From: Gammaproteobacteria bacterium
GTDB taxonomy: Bacteria > Pseudomonadota > Gammaproteobacteria > Steroidobacterales > Foliamicaceae
Direction: 5' to 3'
Length of the DNA stretch: 64,000 bases
NCBI GenBank assembly: GCA_009844425.1
Contig: VYBN01000003.1
Span: 94,083 to 158,082, forward strand
Shown here piece by piece: positions 18,083-27,259 of the stretch. Below the pieces are notes generated by a model. It was not told the origin of the DNA, did no database searches, and worked only from the letters and a program-made list of their open reading frames with translations. The number at the start of each line of letters is the position of its first letter. Position 1 is the stretch's first letter. A program made the translations under genes and the position numbers.

Positions 18083-19798
18083 GTGGAACTGATGAATTTC
18101 TTCAACGCCCTGAATGCCGTGATCTGGCACAACTGGATGCTGTACGCGGTATTGGGAACAGGTGTCCTGTTTACCATCTGGAGCGGCTTTTGCCAGTACC
18201 GCGCGCTGACCCATGGAGTGGCCATAACGCGCGGGAAATACGACGACAAGGACGATCCGGGCGCTATTTCCCATTTCCAGGCGCTGTCCGCGGCCCTGTC
18301 CGCCACGGTTGGTCTCGGCAACATCGGCGGAGTGGCGCTTGCCATCAGCCTGGGCGGACCGGGCGCGGTGTTCTGGATGTGGGTAGTGGGGCTGTTCGGC
18401 ATGGCGGTCAAGCTGACCGAAGTGACGCTGACCATGCTCTATCGCGACACCAGCGATCCCGCGAATCCGCACGGCGGGCCGATGATGGTTGTGGACCAGG
18501 GGTTGCCCGCCCGGTGGCCGAAGCTGAGGCCGGCCGGCAAGGTGTTCGCGGTGATCTTCAGTATTTCCGTTGTGATTTCGGCGATCACCGGGGGCAACCT
18601 GTTCCAGGCCTGGAACGTCGGCGACGTGACCGAGAGCTATTTCGGGGTCCCGGCGTGGATGTGCGGTCTTGCGCTGGCCGTCGCAGCGGGCCTTGTGATC
18701 ATCGGCGGCATTCAGCGCATTGGGCAGGTCGCCTCGCGCCTGGTGCCGTTCATGGTGGTGCTGTACTTCTTCGGCTGCATCGTCGTGCTGGTACTGAGTT
18801 ACGAGCAGATCCCCGAATCGTTCGCGCTGATCTTCCGCGGCGCCTTCTCGTCGCTGGAGGGCACCGGCGCATTCATTGGCGGCACGGCCGGCGCCGCGTT
18901 CATTTTCGGGATGAAGCGCGCGCTGTTCTCGAGCGAGGCCGGCCAGGGCTCCTCGCCGATCGCGCACTCGGCGGCGCGCACCGACGAGCCGGTGCGCGAA
19001 GGCATCGTTGCCGCGCTCGAGCCGTTCATCGACACGCTGGTGGTATGCACGCTGACCGCGCTGGTGATCCTGAGCACCGGGCAATGGAAGCGCGGTCCGG
19101 AAGCCGAGTTCCCCGCCGGGCCCGACGTAGTGGCAGCGGAAACCGCCGGGTCCTGGACGATTGCGGAAAGCGTCGCGCCGGATCGCGCTGGCGGCGATTG
19201 GGCAGGCGGCGAGTCGGTGTTCGTGGTGGCGGTAGCGGATTTCCGCCCGGACACCGACAACAACCTTCACAAGTTGTCGGGCGAGATCGTGCTTGCCGGC
19301 GACAGGGAGGCCACGATCCGCTGGCAGTCCATCGAAAGCTCCGTTGCCCCGGTCCTGCGCGACAGCGGCCTGTACGTGTCCTACGAGGGCGCGACCATGA
19401 CCGCCCAGGCGCTGGATTCGGCCATTCCCGGCTTAGGCAAGTGGCTGGTCAGCCTGGCCGTGTGGCTGTTCGCCTTCTCCACCATCATTTCCTGGAGCTA
19501 CTACGCCGAGCAGGCGGTGTGGTTCCTGGGCGCGCGCAAGGTCGGGCTGATGGTTTACAAGATCTGCTACTGCCTGCTGGCGCTGGTCGCCACGCTGGGA
19601 TGGCTGCGCACGGACGCCGAGCTGGACACCGTCACCACGCTGGGGACCGGGCTGATGCTGGTCGTGAACATGCCGATCATGTGGCTGTTCGGCTGGCAGG
19701 CGATGCGCGCCTACAAGGAGTACGTCCGCAGGTTCACCAGCGGGCGCATGGACCGCGGCCAGGGCGCCCCGACGCTGGAAGACCTGATCCGAGGCTGA
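18083..19798 (+). CDS. AGCS-family sodium:alanine/glycine symporter with extra soluble insertion
   Basis: This 571-residue inner-membrane protein imports small neutral amino acids with Na+. Family landmarks are ATVGLGNIGGVALAISLGGP, then GAVFWMWVVGLFGMAVKLTE, and GQGSSPIAHSAA, FSTIISWSYYAEQA in the C-terminal half. Between LVILSTGQW (about residue 333) and SAIPGLGKWL (about 446) is a hydrophilic stretch of roughly 100 residues with beta-rich character (ESVFVVAVADFRPD). Typical members have only a short loop here. Start is GTG 18083; ATG 18092 is an alternative. The amino acid transported cannot be specified. Confidence 0.88.
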   Translation: MELMNFFNALNAVIWHNWMLYAVLGTGVLFTIWSGFCQYRALTHGVAITRGKYDDKDDPGAISHFQALSAALSATVGLGNIGGVALAISLGGPGAVFWMWVVGLFGMAVKLTEVTLTMLYRDTSDPANPHGGPMMVVDQGLPARWPKLRPAGKVFAVIFSISVVISAITGGNLFQAWNVGDVTESYFGVPAWMCGLALAVAAGLVIIGGIQRIGQVASRLVPFMVVLYFFGCIVVLVLSYEQIPESFALIFRGAFSSLEGTGAFIGGTAGAAFIFGMKRALFSSEAGQGSSPIAHSAARTDEPVREGIVAALEPFIDTLVVCTLTALVILSTGQWKRGPEAEFPAGPDVVAAETAGSWTIAESVAPDRAGGDWAGGESVFVVAVADFRPDTDNNLHKLSGEIVLAGDREATIRWQSIESSVAPVLRDSGLYVSYEGATMTAQALDSAIPGLGKWLVSLAVWLFAFSTIISWSYYAEQAVWFLGARKVGLMVYKICYCLLALVATLGWLRTDAELDTVTTLGTGLMLVVNMPIMWLFGWQAMRAYKEYVRRFTSGRMDRGQGAPTLEDLIRG

Positions 19799-19818
19799 CC
19801 CGCCCTTCCTGCTTCCTC

Positions 19819-20036
19819 GCCCTTCCTTCGCCCCCTCCTCGCTGGAGGCGCCATCGCTTCTTCCTCAGCGCTTGCGCTGGCATCCCTGCCGCGCAGTTTT
19901 GCCGGAATAGCGGCCGGGGCTGACTCCATGTCAGCCCGTTCGCATCTGGCAAAGGCATGCTTTGCCTCGCCGCTGCGCGGCGACCGATGCTCACCCTGCT
20001 CCAACGCTCCTGCGAGGAGGGGGACGAACGAAGGGC
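19819..20036. repeat. Long hairpin with expanded loop, reverse-orientation relative of the family (copy 7)
   Basis: Outer arms 19819-19842 and 20012-20036 pair with one mismatch and one bulge; the right arm is nearly the same sequence as that of copy 2. The interior is about 170 nt instead of 50. Read on the minus strand it contains GGCAGGGATGCCAGCGC, the start of the family core, plus extra palindromic pieces. It fills the 253-base convergent gap between the symporter and the MFS exporter. Confidence 0.65.
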
Positions 20037-20051
20037 TTCAGCTGGCGAAAG

Positions 20052-21242
20052 CTAGGCGCCGGCCCGGCGCACGGCGCGCCTGAGGCTGCCGGCGCGGATG
20101 GCCACGCAGCCCAGCGTCAGCACGGAGAAGGCCAGCACGCAATAGACCATGGGATAGGGCGAATCGGTAAGGACCGAGCCCACGACCTGCATCCCCAGGG
20201 CGCCGAATGCGTGCTGCAGGGCCGCGGTGATCGCGGATGCTGTGCCGGCGTGCCGGCCGGCGCTGGTCAGCGAGCCGGCCTGCGAATTGGGCATGAAGAC
20301 GCCGGATCCGAACGCCCAGGGCGCCATGCCGATGAACAGCACGGTCAGGCTGGCGCCGAAGACATATAGCAGCGCAAGCAGCAGGAAGGTCGTGACGGTG
20401 GTGATCGTCATGCCCAGCATCATGGAGCCGTTCACGCCCAGCTGCGGCCCGAGCCAGATGGAACTCATCGTGCCCAGGAAGTAGAAGGAGCTGAGCGCCA
20501 TGGTCCAGACGCCGTAGGTGGAGGCGCTGTGCCCGAGCATCGTCTCTATGACGTGCGGCGCCCCGGCGCCGAAGCAGTAATACGCCCCCACGATCATGCC
20601 GGTGGCGAAGGAGTAGCGCAGAAAACGGGGGTTGGTGAGCAGGGTTCGGAAGGCCCGCCTGCCCCCGCCCGGGCGTGCGCCGTGCGTTTCCTCGATCCGC
20701 CAGAACAGGCCGATTAGCAGGATGAAGAAGATGGTCAGGAACACGAAAATGCTCCGCCAGCCCAGGGTGTCGGTCATGTAGCCGCTCAGCGCGGGCGCCA
20801 CCATGGGCCCGATCATCATCGCCATGGTCAGGATGGCCAGCATGCGCGGCAGCCGTTTTTGGCCGAAGGCGTCCTTCAGCATGACCCGCGCCAGCGTGAT
20901 GCATCCGGCCGCGCCCAGGCCCTGCATGCAGCGGCCGGCTATCAGGGTTTCGATGTTCGGGGCGAATACGCACACCACGCTTCCCGCGCCCATCATCAGC
21001 AGGGCGGCGAGCAGCGGCGGGCGGCGGCCGAAGCGGTCGGCCAGCGGGCCGTAAATGAGCACCCCCGGAGCGATCAGCAGGGTGGCCAGGGAAGTCGTGA
21101 CTTGGACCATTGCGCGGGATACTCCGAACTCGACTTCGAGCACGGGAAGGGCCGGGAAAAGAATGGTCAGCGACATCGGCCCGCTCATCGTGATGAGCGC
21201 CAGCACGAACACCAGCATGCGTTCGGATCGCGTCAGCAGCAT
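20052..21242 (-). CDS. MFS drug-resistance transporter, Bcr/CflA-like
   Basis: This 396-residue inner-membrane exporter has twelve hydrophobic segments. The motif A loop reads GPLADRFGRRPPLL between helices 2 and 3, and the first helix has MSLTILFPALPVLEVEFGVS, as in Bcr/CflA proton antiporters. QGLGAAGCITLARVML matches the fourth-helix motif of that branch. It ends 15 bases from a long hairpin and starts 49 bases after the prs stop, so it may be co-transcribed downstream of prs. Substrate unknown. Confidence 0.85.
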   Translation of the reverse strand: MLLTRSERMLVFVLALITMSGPMSLTILFPALPVLEVEFGVSRAMVQVTTSLATLLIAPGVLIYGPLADRFGRRPPLLAALLMMGAGSVVCVFAPNIETLIAGRCMQGLGAAGCITLARVMLKDAFGQKRLPRMLAILTMAMMIGPMVAPALSGYMTDTLGWRSIFVFLTIFFILLIGLFWRIEETHGARPGGGRRAFRTLLTNPRFLRYSFATGMIVGAYYCFGAGAPHVIETMLGHSASTYGVWTMALSSFYFLGTMSSIWLGPQLGVNGSMMLGMTITTVTTFLLLALLYVFGASLTVLFIGMAPWAFGSGVFMPNSQAGSLTSAGRHAGTASAITAALQHAFGALGMQVVGSVLTDSPYPMVYCVLAFSVLTLGCVAIRAGSLRRAVRRAGA

Positions 21243-21290
21243 GCGCGTCAGCCGGCGTTCGACCGGCGGCCGTGGACCGGCCGCATGGTC

Positions 21291-22262
21291 CTAGTCCAGG
21301 TACAGGGAACTGACCGATTCATCCAGGCTGATTCTGCGCATGGTTTCGGCCAGTAGTTCCGCCACGCTGAGCTGGCGTATCTTGCCGGAGGCGGCGGCTT
21401 CCCCGGTAAGCGGGATGGTGTCGGTGACCACCAGTTCGGTCAGGTCCGAACCGGTGATCCGTTCCAGCGCCTTTCCGCTGAGCACCGGGTGGGTGATGTA
21501 GGCGACCACTTCCTTCGCCCCTTCGTCCAGCAGGCTGCCGGCCGCCTGGCAGAGGGTGCCGGCGGTATCGATCATGTCGTCGATCAGCACGCACACCTTG
21601 CCCCGTACCTCGCCGATGATGTTCATGGCTTCGGCCACGTTGGGCTTGGGCCTGCGCTTGTCGATGATGGCCAGGTCCGTGTTGTCCAGCCGGCGCGCCA
21701 GCGCCCGGGCGCGAACGACGCCGCCGACGTCCGGAGACACCACGACAACGTCCTCCTCCAGCCGCTTCCAAGCGTCGGCCAGCAATACCGGGGAGGCATA
21801 GACGTTGTCCACCGCGATGGAGAAGAAGCCCTGTATCTGGTCCGCGTGCAGGTCCACCGTCACCAGGTGGTCGATGCCGGCGGCGCAGACCATTTCCGCG
21901 ACCGCCTTTGCCGAGATCGGCGCCCGTGTGGCCCTGGAGCGGCGGTCCTGCCGGGAATAGCCGAAGTACGGCACAACGGCCGTGATTCTGTACGCGGACG
22001 CGCGCCGGCAGGCGTCCGCGAGCAGGATCAGTTCCATCAGGTTATCGTTGACCGGCGGACAGGTGGACTGCACGATAAACACGTCCCGCCCACGGATGTT
22101 GTCCAGCACCTCCACACTGATCTCGCCGTCGCTGAAGCGCTGCACCTGCGCCCGGCCAAGGCGCACGCCCAGCGCCCTTGCGATGGCGCCCGCCAGCGAG
22201 GGCGTGGCGTTGCCGGAAAGAATCGTGATTCGTGGAAGTTCGACGCTACGTTGCTCCGCCAT
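21291..22262 (-). CDS. prs: Ribose-phosphate pyrophosphokinase
   Basis: This 323-residue class I PRPP synthetase transfers pyrophosphate from ATP to ribose 5-phosphate. Landmarks are [30 protein letters not shown] (ATP loop), [11 protein letters not shown] (metal and ribose region), [16 protein letters not shown] and the PRPP loop [13 protein letters not shown]. It lies 29 bases downstream of tRNA-Gln on the same strand, a linkage seen in many gammaproteobacteria; the usual ispE and lolB neighbours are missing. Confidence 0.96.
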   Translation of the reverse strand: MAEQRSVELPRITILSGNATPSLAGAIARALGVRLGRAQVQRFSDGEISVEVLDNIRGRDVFIVQSTCPPVNDNLMELILLADACRRASAYRITAVVPYFGYSRQDRRSRATRAPISAKAVAEMVCAAGIDHLVTVDLHADQIQGFFSIAVDNVYASPVLLADAWKRLEEDVVVVSPDVGGVVRARALARRLDNTDLAIIDKRRPKPNVAEAMNIIGEVRGKVCVLIDDMIDTAGTLCQAAGSLLDEGAKEVVAYITHPVLSGKALERITGSDLTELVVTDTIPLTGEAAASGKIRQLSVAELLAETMRRISLDESVSSLYLD

Positions 22263-22291
22263 GAAGAATCTCGCCGTTGCTGACCCCGGGT

Positions 22292-22366
22292 TGGCTGGGG
22301 CGGCAGGATTCGAACCTGCGAATCACGGGATCAAAACCCGTTGCCTTACCACTTGGCTACGCCCCA
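22292..22366 (-). tRNA. tRNA-Gln (anticodon TTG)
   Basis: The 75-nt minus-strand gene folds as a cloverleaf: acceptor TGGGGCG with CGCCCCA, discriminator G and encoded CCA. The anticodon stem ACGGG/CCCGT holds loop TTTTGAT, giving TTG. The T-arm has GGTTCGAATCC. It immediately precedes prs and is probably on its transcript. Confidence 0.95.
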
Positions 22367-22446
22367 ATGCGCCAAGGCAGTTATTGTCTTGCCGCCCGCC
22401 CGCGGCTGTCAATGCACGCATCGGCAGCGCCGCCTGTGATAAATTC

Positions 22447-23115
22447 ATGGCGCACGTGTTCTATCAGTATCTTCCGGCAAGAGTCTGGCAAGCGCCTCTG
22501 TCCGGGCGCGAAGGCGTCTCGCCTTCGCCGAGGACGGGACGCTCTCGCTCCCCGGCTCGCGTTCGCAAGTATCTGCTAGACACGACACTTGCCCTGCTCG
22601 CATGCATGGTCCTGGCCGTTCCCGCGCGGGCGCAGGTTACCGTTGATGCTTACCGCGACTATTTCCTGTACGGCCCATTCGGTGAAGTATGCACGATGTG
22701 CGAAGTCATTGTTCTGTGCCGGGCGGGTGAGATTCCTCCGCGTGAAGAACTCGCGCCGCCCGAGGGAGACTTCACGCTTTATCACATACAGAAGCGCACT
22801 TTCTGGTCCCAGATGGGAACCATCTGGGAGTGGTTTGTTTCCAACATAAGGCAGGATGGACTCGCGGCCCGAGGGCATACCCGGCCGGTGCATGTGTATC
22901 GCGTAACGGGAGGATCGTGGTCCCCCAGGGAGATTGTCGAGGCCCGCCTTGTGCTCGATCCCGGCGTGCTTGAGCTCGGCGAGCGCAACATCGACCGCGT
23001 TACCCGCGCCTGGGTCGGCGCGGATACGGATGCCGGTCTCGGCTTTTGCTCGCGCCTGCCACTGTGGGATGCGCTGGAGAGTATCGACGCCAACGCGCCG
23101 GAGGCCGGGCGGTGA
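22447..23115 (+). CDS. Secreted or membrane-anchored protein, unknown function, N-terminus altered by a repeat
   Basis: I do not recognise this protein of about 222 residues. The ATG at 22447 opens a frame whose first 40 residues run through a palindromic repeat (22509-22552). After that comes a hydrophobic segment (YLLDTTLALLACMVLAVPA) ending ARA-Q, which looks like the original signal peptide. No start codon exists between the repeat and that segment. The mature part has CTMCEVIVLCRAG and later a charged region. The stop overlaps the next gene's GTG (GTGA), so the two are coupled. The annotated start is tentative. Confidence 0.6.
   Translation: MAHVFYQYLPARVWQAPLSGREGVSPSPRTGRSRSPARVRKYLLDTTLALLACMVLAVPARAQVTVDAYRDYFLYGPFGEVCTMCEVIVLCRAGEIPPREELAPPEGDFTLYHIQKRTFWSQMGTIWEWFVSNIRQDGLAARGHTRPVHVYRVTGGSWSPREIVEARLVLDPGVLELGERNIDRVTRAWVGADTDAGLGFCSRLPLWDALESIDANAPEAGR
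22509..22552. repeat. GC-rich palindromic repeat, second family, inside a coding frame
   Basis: CGAAGGCG-TCT-CGCCTTCG (22509-22527) is a perfect 8-bp stem, followed by CGAGGACGGGACGCTCTCGC. The latter resembles the copies at 35171 and 44967, where CGTCCCGCCCTC and CTCGCTCC recur. The element lies within the first codons of the hypothetical gene at 22447. Confidence 0.55.
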
Positions 23116-23630
23116 AACTGGCCGTGCGCGAGTTCCGGCGGGTGTGGGAGTGGACGTGGATCAAGGCCCACCCGGGGCGCTTCGGCGGCATCCTGGTCCA
23201 TCTGCTGTTTCGAACCCTGTTTGCCCTCTTCTGGCTGTTTGCGGGCTTCAACAAGGTCGAGAACGACTGGATGACCAGCGATTACCTGAGGGAAGTCTTT
23301 CTGGAGCGTCTGACGGAGATGCCGCCCGATGCCTTCGCGTCCCTGTTCCTGCAGAATTTCGCGATCCCGCTGTACGTCCTGGTGGCGTGGGTGATCACCC
23401 TCGGCGAACTCTATTCGGCCATCGGGCTGCTGCTGGGAGTGACAACGCGCATCGCCGCGGGCGTGAGCCTCTTCATCCTTTGCGGCTTTGCGGTGGGCGG
23501 ATACTACGACGCGTCGCTGATTCCGTTCTTCATTCTGGTCGCCGTTTTCCTCTGGTGGCCGTCCGGCCTCTGGCTCGGAATCGACCGCCCGCTGGCGAAG
23601 CGTTATCCCGGCAGCCGCTGGTTCCGCTAG
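23112..23630 (+). CDS. DoxX-like integral membrane protein
   Basis: The 172-residue inner-membrane protein has about four hydrophobic segments: LLFRTLFALFWLFAGFNKVE, IPLYVLVAWVITLGELYSA, GLLLGVTTRIAAGVSLFILC and SLIPFFILVAVFLWW. The GFNKV motif and GELYSAIGLLLG pattern resemble DoxX/DoxD-type proteins, whose biochemical role is poorly defined. GTG 23112 is chosen because it overlaps the upstream stop by four bases, which indicates translational coupling. Function beyond the fold is not inferable. Confidence 0.75.
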   Translation: MKLAVREFRRVWEWTWIKAHPGRFGGILVHLLFRTLFALFWLFAGFNKVENDWMTSDYLREVFLERLTEMPPDAFASLFLQNFAIPLYVLVAWVITLGELYSAIGLLLGVTTRIAAGVSLFILCGFAVGGYYDASLIPFFILVAVFLWWPSGLWLGIDRPLAKRYPGSRWFR

Positions 23631-23643
23631 GGAAGCGGGCCTC

Positions 23644-23719
<76 letters not shown>

Positions 23720-23787
23720 TTGGGAAAGTGCGCGGATTATAGCGTCGCGCCGGCGTTTGCGAGAGTCGCGCGCGAGGCGTTGCGGGG

Positions 23788-24060
23788 TTAGTCCGACGGC
23801 GGCCGGTACCCTTCCGGTTTGCTCGAACCGCCGCCGAAGAAAAACCCTTCCATTTGCTCCTCCAGGAACTTGCGCGCGGCGGGCTCGATCGGGGTGAGGC
23901 GGTATTCGTTGATGAGCATGGTCTGGTGTGACAACCACTGCCTCCAGGCCTGTTGCGAGACGTTCTCGAAGATGCGCTGGCCCAGCTCTCCCGGGTAGGG
24001 CGGGCGGGGCAAGCCTTCCGCTTCCGTGCCCAGGAGGACGCACTGTACGGTTCGGGTCAT
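23788..24060 (-). CDS. yggX: Probable Fe(II)-trafficking protein YggX
   Basis: This 90-residue cytoplasmic protein is linked in enterobacteria to iron handling and protection of Fe-S clusters from oxidation. It opens with [16 protein letters not shown], containing the near-N-terminal Cys, and has [19 protein letters not shown] and [10 protein letters not shown], the family blocks. It follows mutY by 33 bases; the mutY-yggX pair is a conserved gene order, and MutY is itself an Fe-S enzyme. Confidence 0.95.
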   Translation of the reverse strand: MTRTVQCVLLGTEAEGLPRPPYPGELGQRIFENVSQQAWRQWLSHQTMLINEYRLTPIEPAARKFLEEQMEGFFFGGGSSKPEGYRPPSD

Positions 24061-24093
24061 CGCCGAGGATTGTGCAAAACGCGCACCGGCGCG

Positions 24094-25152
24094 TCAACGT
24101 GGATCGACAGCGCCAACTTCCAGAGACTCCACCAGGCGTCGAATGGGCGCCGGCATGCCAAGCTCCTGCACGCCGTCGTGCCAGCGCCATTGATCGCCGT
24201 CACGAATTCCGGCGGGCATTGTGCTTACGGTCAGATGGATCGGCCGGATATCCAGTTCGAAGTGGCTGAAGCCGTGCCGGATCGGCGCAAGTTCGGCATG
24301 GCTTTGCGGGGAACAGCCGAGGACCCTGGCGCACCAGTCCCTGGCGCTTTCCCTGTCGTCGAGCGTGGGCAGGCTCCACAATGCGGCCCAGATGCCTGTG
24401 GGGGGGCGTCGGTGCAACAGCACGGCGCCGTCCGGTCGCTGCACTACGAGCATGGACCTGCGTTTAAGAGGGCGGTTCGCCTTGGGTTTCGAGGCGGGAA
24501 TTTTGGCGGTCAGATCATGCTTCCTTGCCCGGCAGCATTCGGCAAGCGGACACGCACCGCAGTGGGGGTTGCGCCTGAGGCATACGGTGGCGCCCAGGTC
24601 CATGATCGCCTGCGTGTAGTCACGCACCCTTTCCGACGGTGTATTGGTCTCGGCCAGTTTCCATAGCGTCCTGCTGACCGAGGCCTTGCCGGGCCAGCCC
24701 TCGACGCCGTGCACGCGCGCCAGAACGCGCCGCGCGTTGCCGTCCAGGATGGCCCTGCGCTGCCCGTGCGCCAGCGCAAGAATGGCGCCGGCCGTGGAGC
24801 GGCCTATGCCGGGCAGCGCCACCAGCGAGTCGAAATCGCTGGGGAGCTCGCCCCCGTGTTGAGCCACCACGATCCTGCCCGCCTTCAGCATGTTGTGTGC
24901 GCGCGTGTAGTAGCCCAGTCCCGCCCAGATCGCCAGTACATCGTCATCGTGCGCCGCGGCCAAAGATTGCACGTCCGGGAAGGACGCCATGAACCGCTCG
25001 AAGTAAGGCATTACCGTTTCCACGCGGGTCTGCTGAAGCATGATTTCCGACACCCAGATGCGGTACGGGCTGCGGTCCTTCTGCCAGGGAAGGTGTTTTC
25101 TCCCGTGCTTATCCCACCATGCGAGCAGTTGCTGCGCGATCATCCGCCGCAT
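24094..25152 (-). CDS. mutY: A/G-specific adenine glycosylase
   Basis: This 352-residue base-excision repair enzyme removes adenine paired with 8-oxoguanine. The helix-hairpin-helix region is LPGIGRSTAGAILALAHGQR, ILDGNARRVLAR carries the catalytic Asp region, and the [4Fe-4S] loop follows C-x6-C-x2-C-x5-C (CLRRNPHCGACPLAECC). A C-terminal Nudix-like domain recognises the oxidised base. Two starts are possible (25152 and ATG 25143). Its 5' end overlaps the ABC transporter gene by 44 bases, so it is probably read through from that operon. Confidence 0.96.
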   Translation of the reverse strand: MRRMIAQQLLAWWDKHGRKHLPWQKDRSPYRIWVSEIMLQQTRVETVMPYFERFMASFPDVQSLAAAHDDDVLAIWAGLGYYTRAHNMLKAGRIVVAQHGGELPSDFDSLVALPGIGRSTAGAILALAHGQRRAILDGNARRVLARVHGVEGWPGKASVSRTLWKLAETNTPSERVRDYTQAIMDLGATVCLRRNPHCGACPLAECCRARKHDLTAKIPASKPKANRPLKRRSMLVVQRPDGAVLLHRRPPTGIWAALWSLPTLDDRESARDWCARVLGCSPQSHAELAPIRHGFSHFELDIRPIHLTVSTMPAGIRDGDQWRWHDGVQELGMPAPIRRLVESLEVGAVDPR

Positions 25153-27259
25153 TGTAGGGCCGGGTCGCGGGCGCGGTTGCGAACAGGTCGATCACCTGGT
25201 CGGCGTATCGCAGGATGGCCGGACGATGCGCGGCGCATACCACCGTGATCCCGAGGTCCCGGAGCGTACGCACCACCCGCTCCTCGGTCGCAGGATCGAG
25301 ATGGCTGGTCGCTTCGTCCAGGATCATCGCGCGCGGGCGCCGGTAGAGGGCCCGGGCCAGCAGGATCCTCTGCACCTGCCCGCCCGACAGGTTCGAGCCC
25401 ATGTCGCCGATCCGGCTGGCCATGCCCATCGGGAACTGTCGAATTTCCTCATCCACGGCCGCCAGACGGGCCACTTCGTCGATCAGTTCAGTGTTCGGCG
25501 CCGGATCGAAGAAACTGATGTTCTCGGCGATGCTGCCGCGAAACAGAACGTCGCCCTGCAGCACCAGGCCCAGTTGCCGGCGATAGTCGCGCCGGTGCAG
25601 TCTTTCCACGTCCGTTCCGTCCGCGAGAAGCCTTCCTTCCGTGGCCGTTTCCAGGCCCGCGAAGAGCTTGAGGAGGGTGCTCTTGCCGCTGCCGGATGGT
25701 CCCGTCAGCACCACCAGCTGCCCCGGCTCAATACGGCAGGAAAATCCCCGCAGGACGAACTGCTCGTTGCTGCTGTAGGCGAATCCCAGGCCCCGCGCTT
25801 CGAACGCGCCGCCAAGCCGTCGAACCGGCAGCCCGTCCTCCGGTTCGGCCTCGTGCTCCACGATGTCCCCCAGCCGTTCGGCGTGCAGTCGAAGCATGTA
25901 AGCCTGCTGGAAAAGTGAGATGAGCGAGCCGAGCGCCCCGCTGAATCGGCCCCGCAAGGTCATGAAGGCAAACAGCGCGCCAAGCGTGATCTGACCGTTG
26001 AACAGCGCCAGTACACCTACGCCCAGAAATGCGATCTGTTCGGCCTCGCCAAGTGCGCCCAGACCGGCGCCGGAGTACATGCCTATGCGTGCGCTGCGCA
26101 CATCCAGGTTCAGCTTGTCCACCAGGTGTGTTTGCCACACGGTCAGGCGTTCGTTCTCGCCGGCCAGCGCCTTTACCGTCTCGCTTCCGCGAAGCGATTC
26201 CAGCATCGCCGAACTCTGTCTGGCGCCCGCTACCAGCCCGTCCCGCGCCAGACGCCTTTGAGTGGGAAGCACGCTCCACACCAGCCCGGTGCGAAGCGCC
26301 AGACCGATAAGACTGATCATCATCAGGACGGGACTGTAGATCAGCATCACCACGCCGGTAAGGGCGACCTTCAGCAGATCGATAATGCCCGTAACCACCG
26401 AGCCCGTCGCGAACTGGATGATCGGCGACAGCGACTGCATGCGTGAAACCACGTCGCCGACATGCCGTTCCCGGAAGAAGCGCACCGGCAGGCTGAACAG
26501 CCGGCGCGTGAGGTTGCGCGAGGTCTGCAGTGAGATCGATGTCGACAGCCATATTCCGATCCAGCCCTGAAGCAACTGCAGTGGAATCCCTATTGCCGCC
26601 AGCAGGGCCATGGCGATCAGCATGGAGCGCAGCAGTTCCGAATCCTGGGACGTGGTTACCTCGTCGATCAGGATTTGCGAAAGTATGGGAGGCGCCAGAC
26701 TGAGTATCTGCATCGCCAGCGCGATCATCGTCAGGCCCGCCAATGTGCGCGCGAGACGGTCGAACGACCGGGCTATGGACTTGAGCGGCAGTACGCCCCG
26801 CAGGTCCGCGGACTTGAAATCGGCATGCGGCGTCAGTTCGAGCGCCACGCCCGTGAAATGCGGGTCCAATTGTGCAAGACGCCGCCAGCGGCGATCGCCC
26901 GCCGGATCCAGGATCAGGGCGCGTTGCTTGCGGACCTTCTCCAGGACGACATAGTGATTCAGGTCCCAGTGCAGGACGCAGGGAACCTTGAGTTGCCGAA
27001 GCTCTTCCAGCTCCAGCTTGAGAGGTCGTCCGCTCAAGCCCAATATCTCGGCCGTTTCCATCAGCGCCTGCAGCGTGTGCCCGCGTCCCGCCCCTCCGGT
27101 TCGGGCGCGGGCCGCGGCCAGGTCCAGACGCAGTCCATGAAAATCGGCGATCATCGCCAGACAGGCCAGACCGCACTCGGACTGCTGGTGCTGGGGAATA
27201 TGCCGCAGCCGCCTGGCGCGGCCGATAGCGACGTCAAATGCCTGCTGGAAGGTTCGCAA
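25109..27259 (-). CDS. C39-peptidase ABC transporter (colicin V/RaxB-type bacteriocin exporter)
   Basis: This 716-residue inner-membrane exporter cleaves double-glycine leaders and drives export. The N-terminal C39 peptidase has HQQSECGLACLAMI (catalytic Cys29), WDLNHYVVL (His) and ILDPA (Asp), so it looks active. A transmembrane domain follows (about residues 155-440), then the ATPase: GPSGSGKSTLL (Walker A), LSGGQVQRILLARAL (signature) and AMILDEATSHLD (Walker B and Glu). It overlaps the HlyD gene by 26 bases. Together with HlyD and an external TolC it would form a type I secretion channel. Likely cargoes are the two peptides encoded upstream. Confidence 0.93.
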   Translation of the reverse strand: MRTFQQAFDVAIGRARRLRHIPQHQQSECGLACLAMIADFHGLRLDLAAARARTGGAGRGHTLQALMETAEILGLSGRPLKLELEELRQLKVPCVLHWDLNHYVVLEKVRKQRALILDPAGDRRWRRLAQLDPHFTGVALELTPHADFKSADLRGVLPLKSIARSFDRLARTLAGLTMIALAMQILSLAPPILSQILIDEVTTSQDSELLRSMLIAMALLAAIGIPLQLLQGWIGIWLSTSISLQTSRNLTRRLFSLPVRFFRERHVGDVVSRMQSLSPIIQFATGSVVTGIIDLLKVALTGVVMLIYSPVLMMISLIGLALRTGLVWSVLPTQRRLARDGLVAGARQSSAMLESLRGSETVKALAGENERLTVWQTHLVDKLNLDVRSARIGMYSGAGLGALGEAEQIAFLGVGVLALFNGQITLGALFAFMTLRGRFSGALGSLISLFQQAYMLRLHAERLGDIVEHEAEPEDGLPVRRLGGAFEARGLGFAYSSNEQFVLRGFSCRIEPGQLVVLTGPSGSGKSTLLKLFAGLETATEGRLLADGTDVERLHRRDYRRQLGLVLQGDVLFRGSIAENISFFDPAPNTELIDEVARLAAVDEEIRQFPMGMASRIGDMGSNLSGGQVQRILLARALYRRPRAMILDEATSHLDPATEERVVRTLRDLGITVVCAAHRPAILRYADQVIDLFATAPATRPYNAADDRAATARMVG

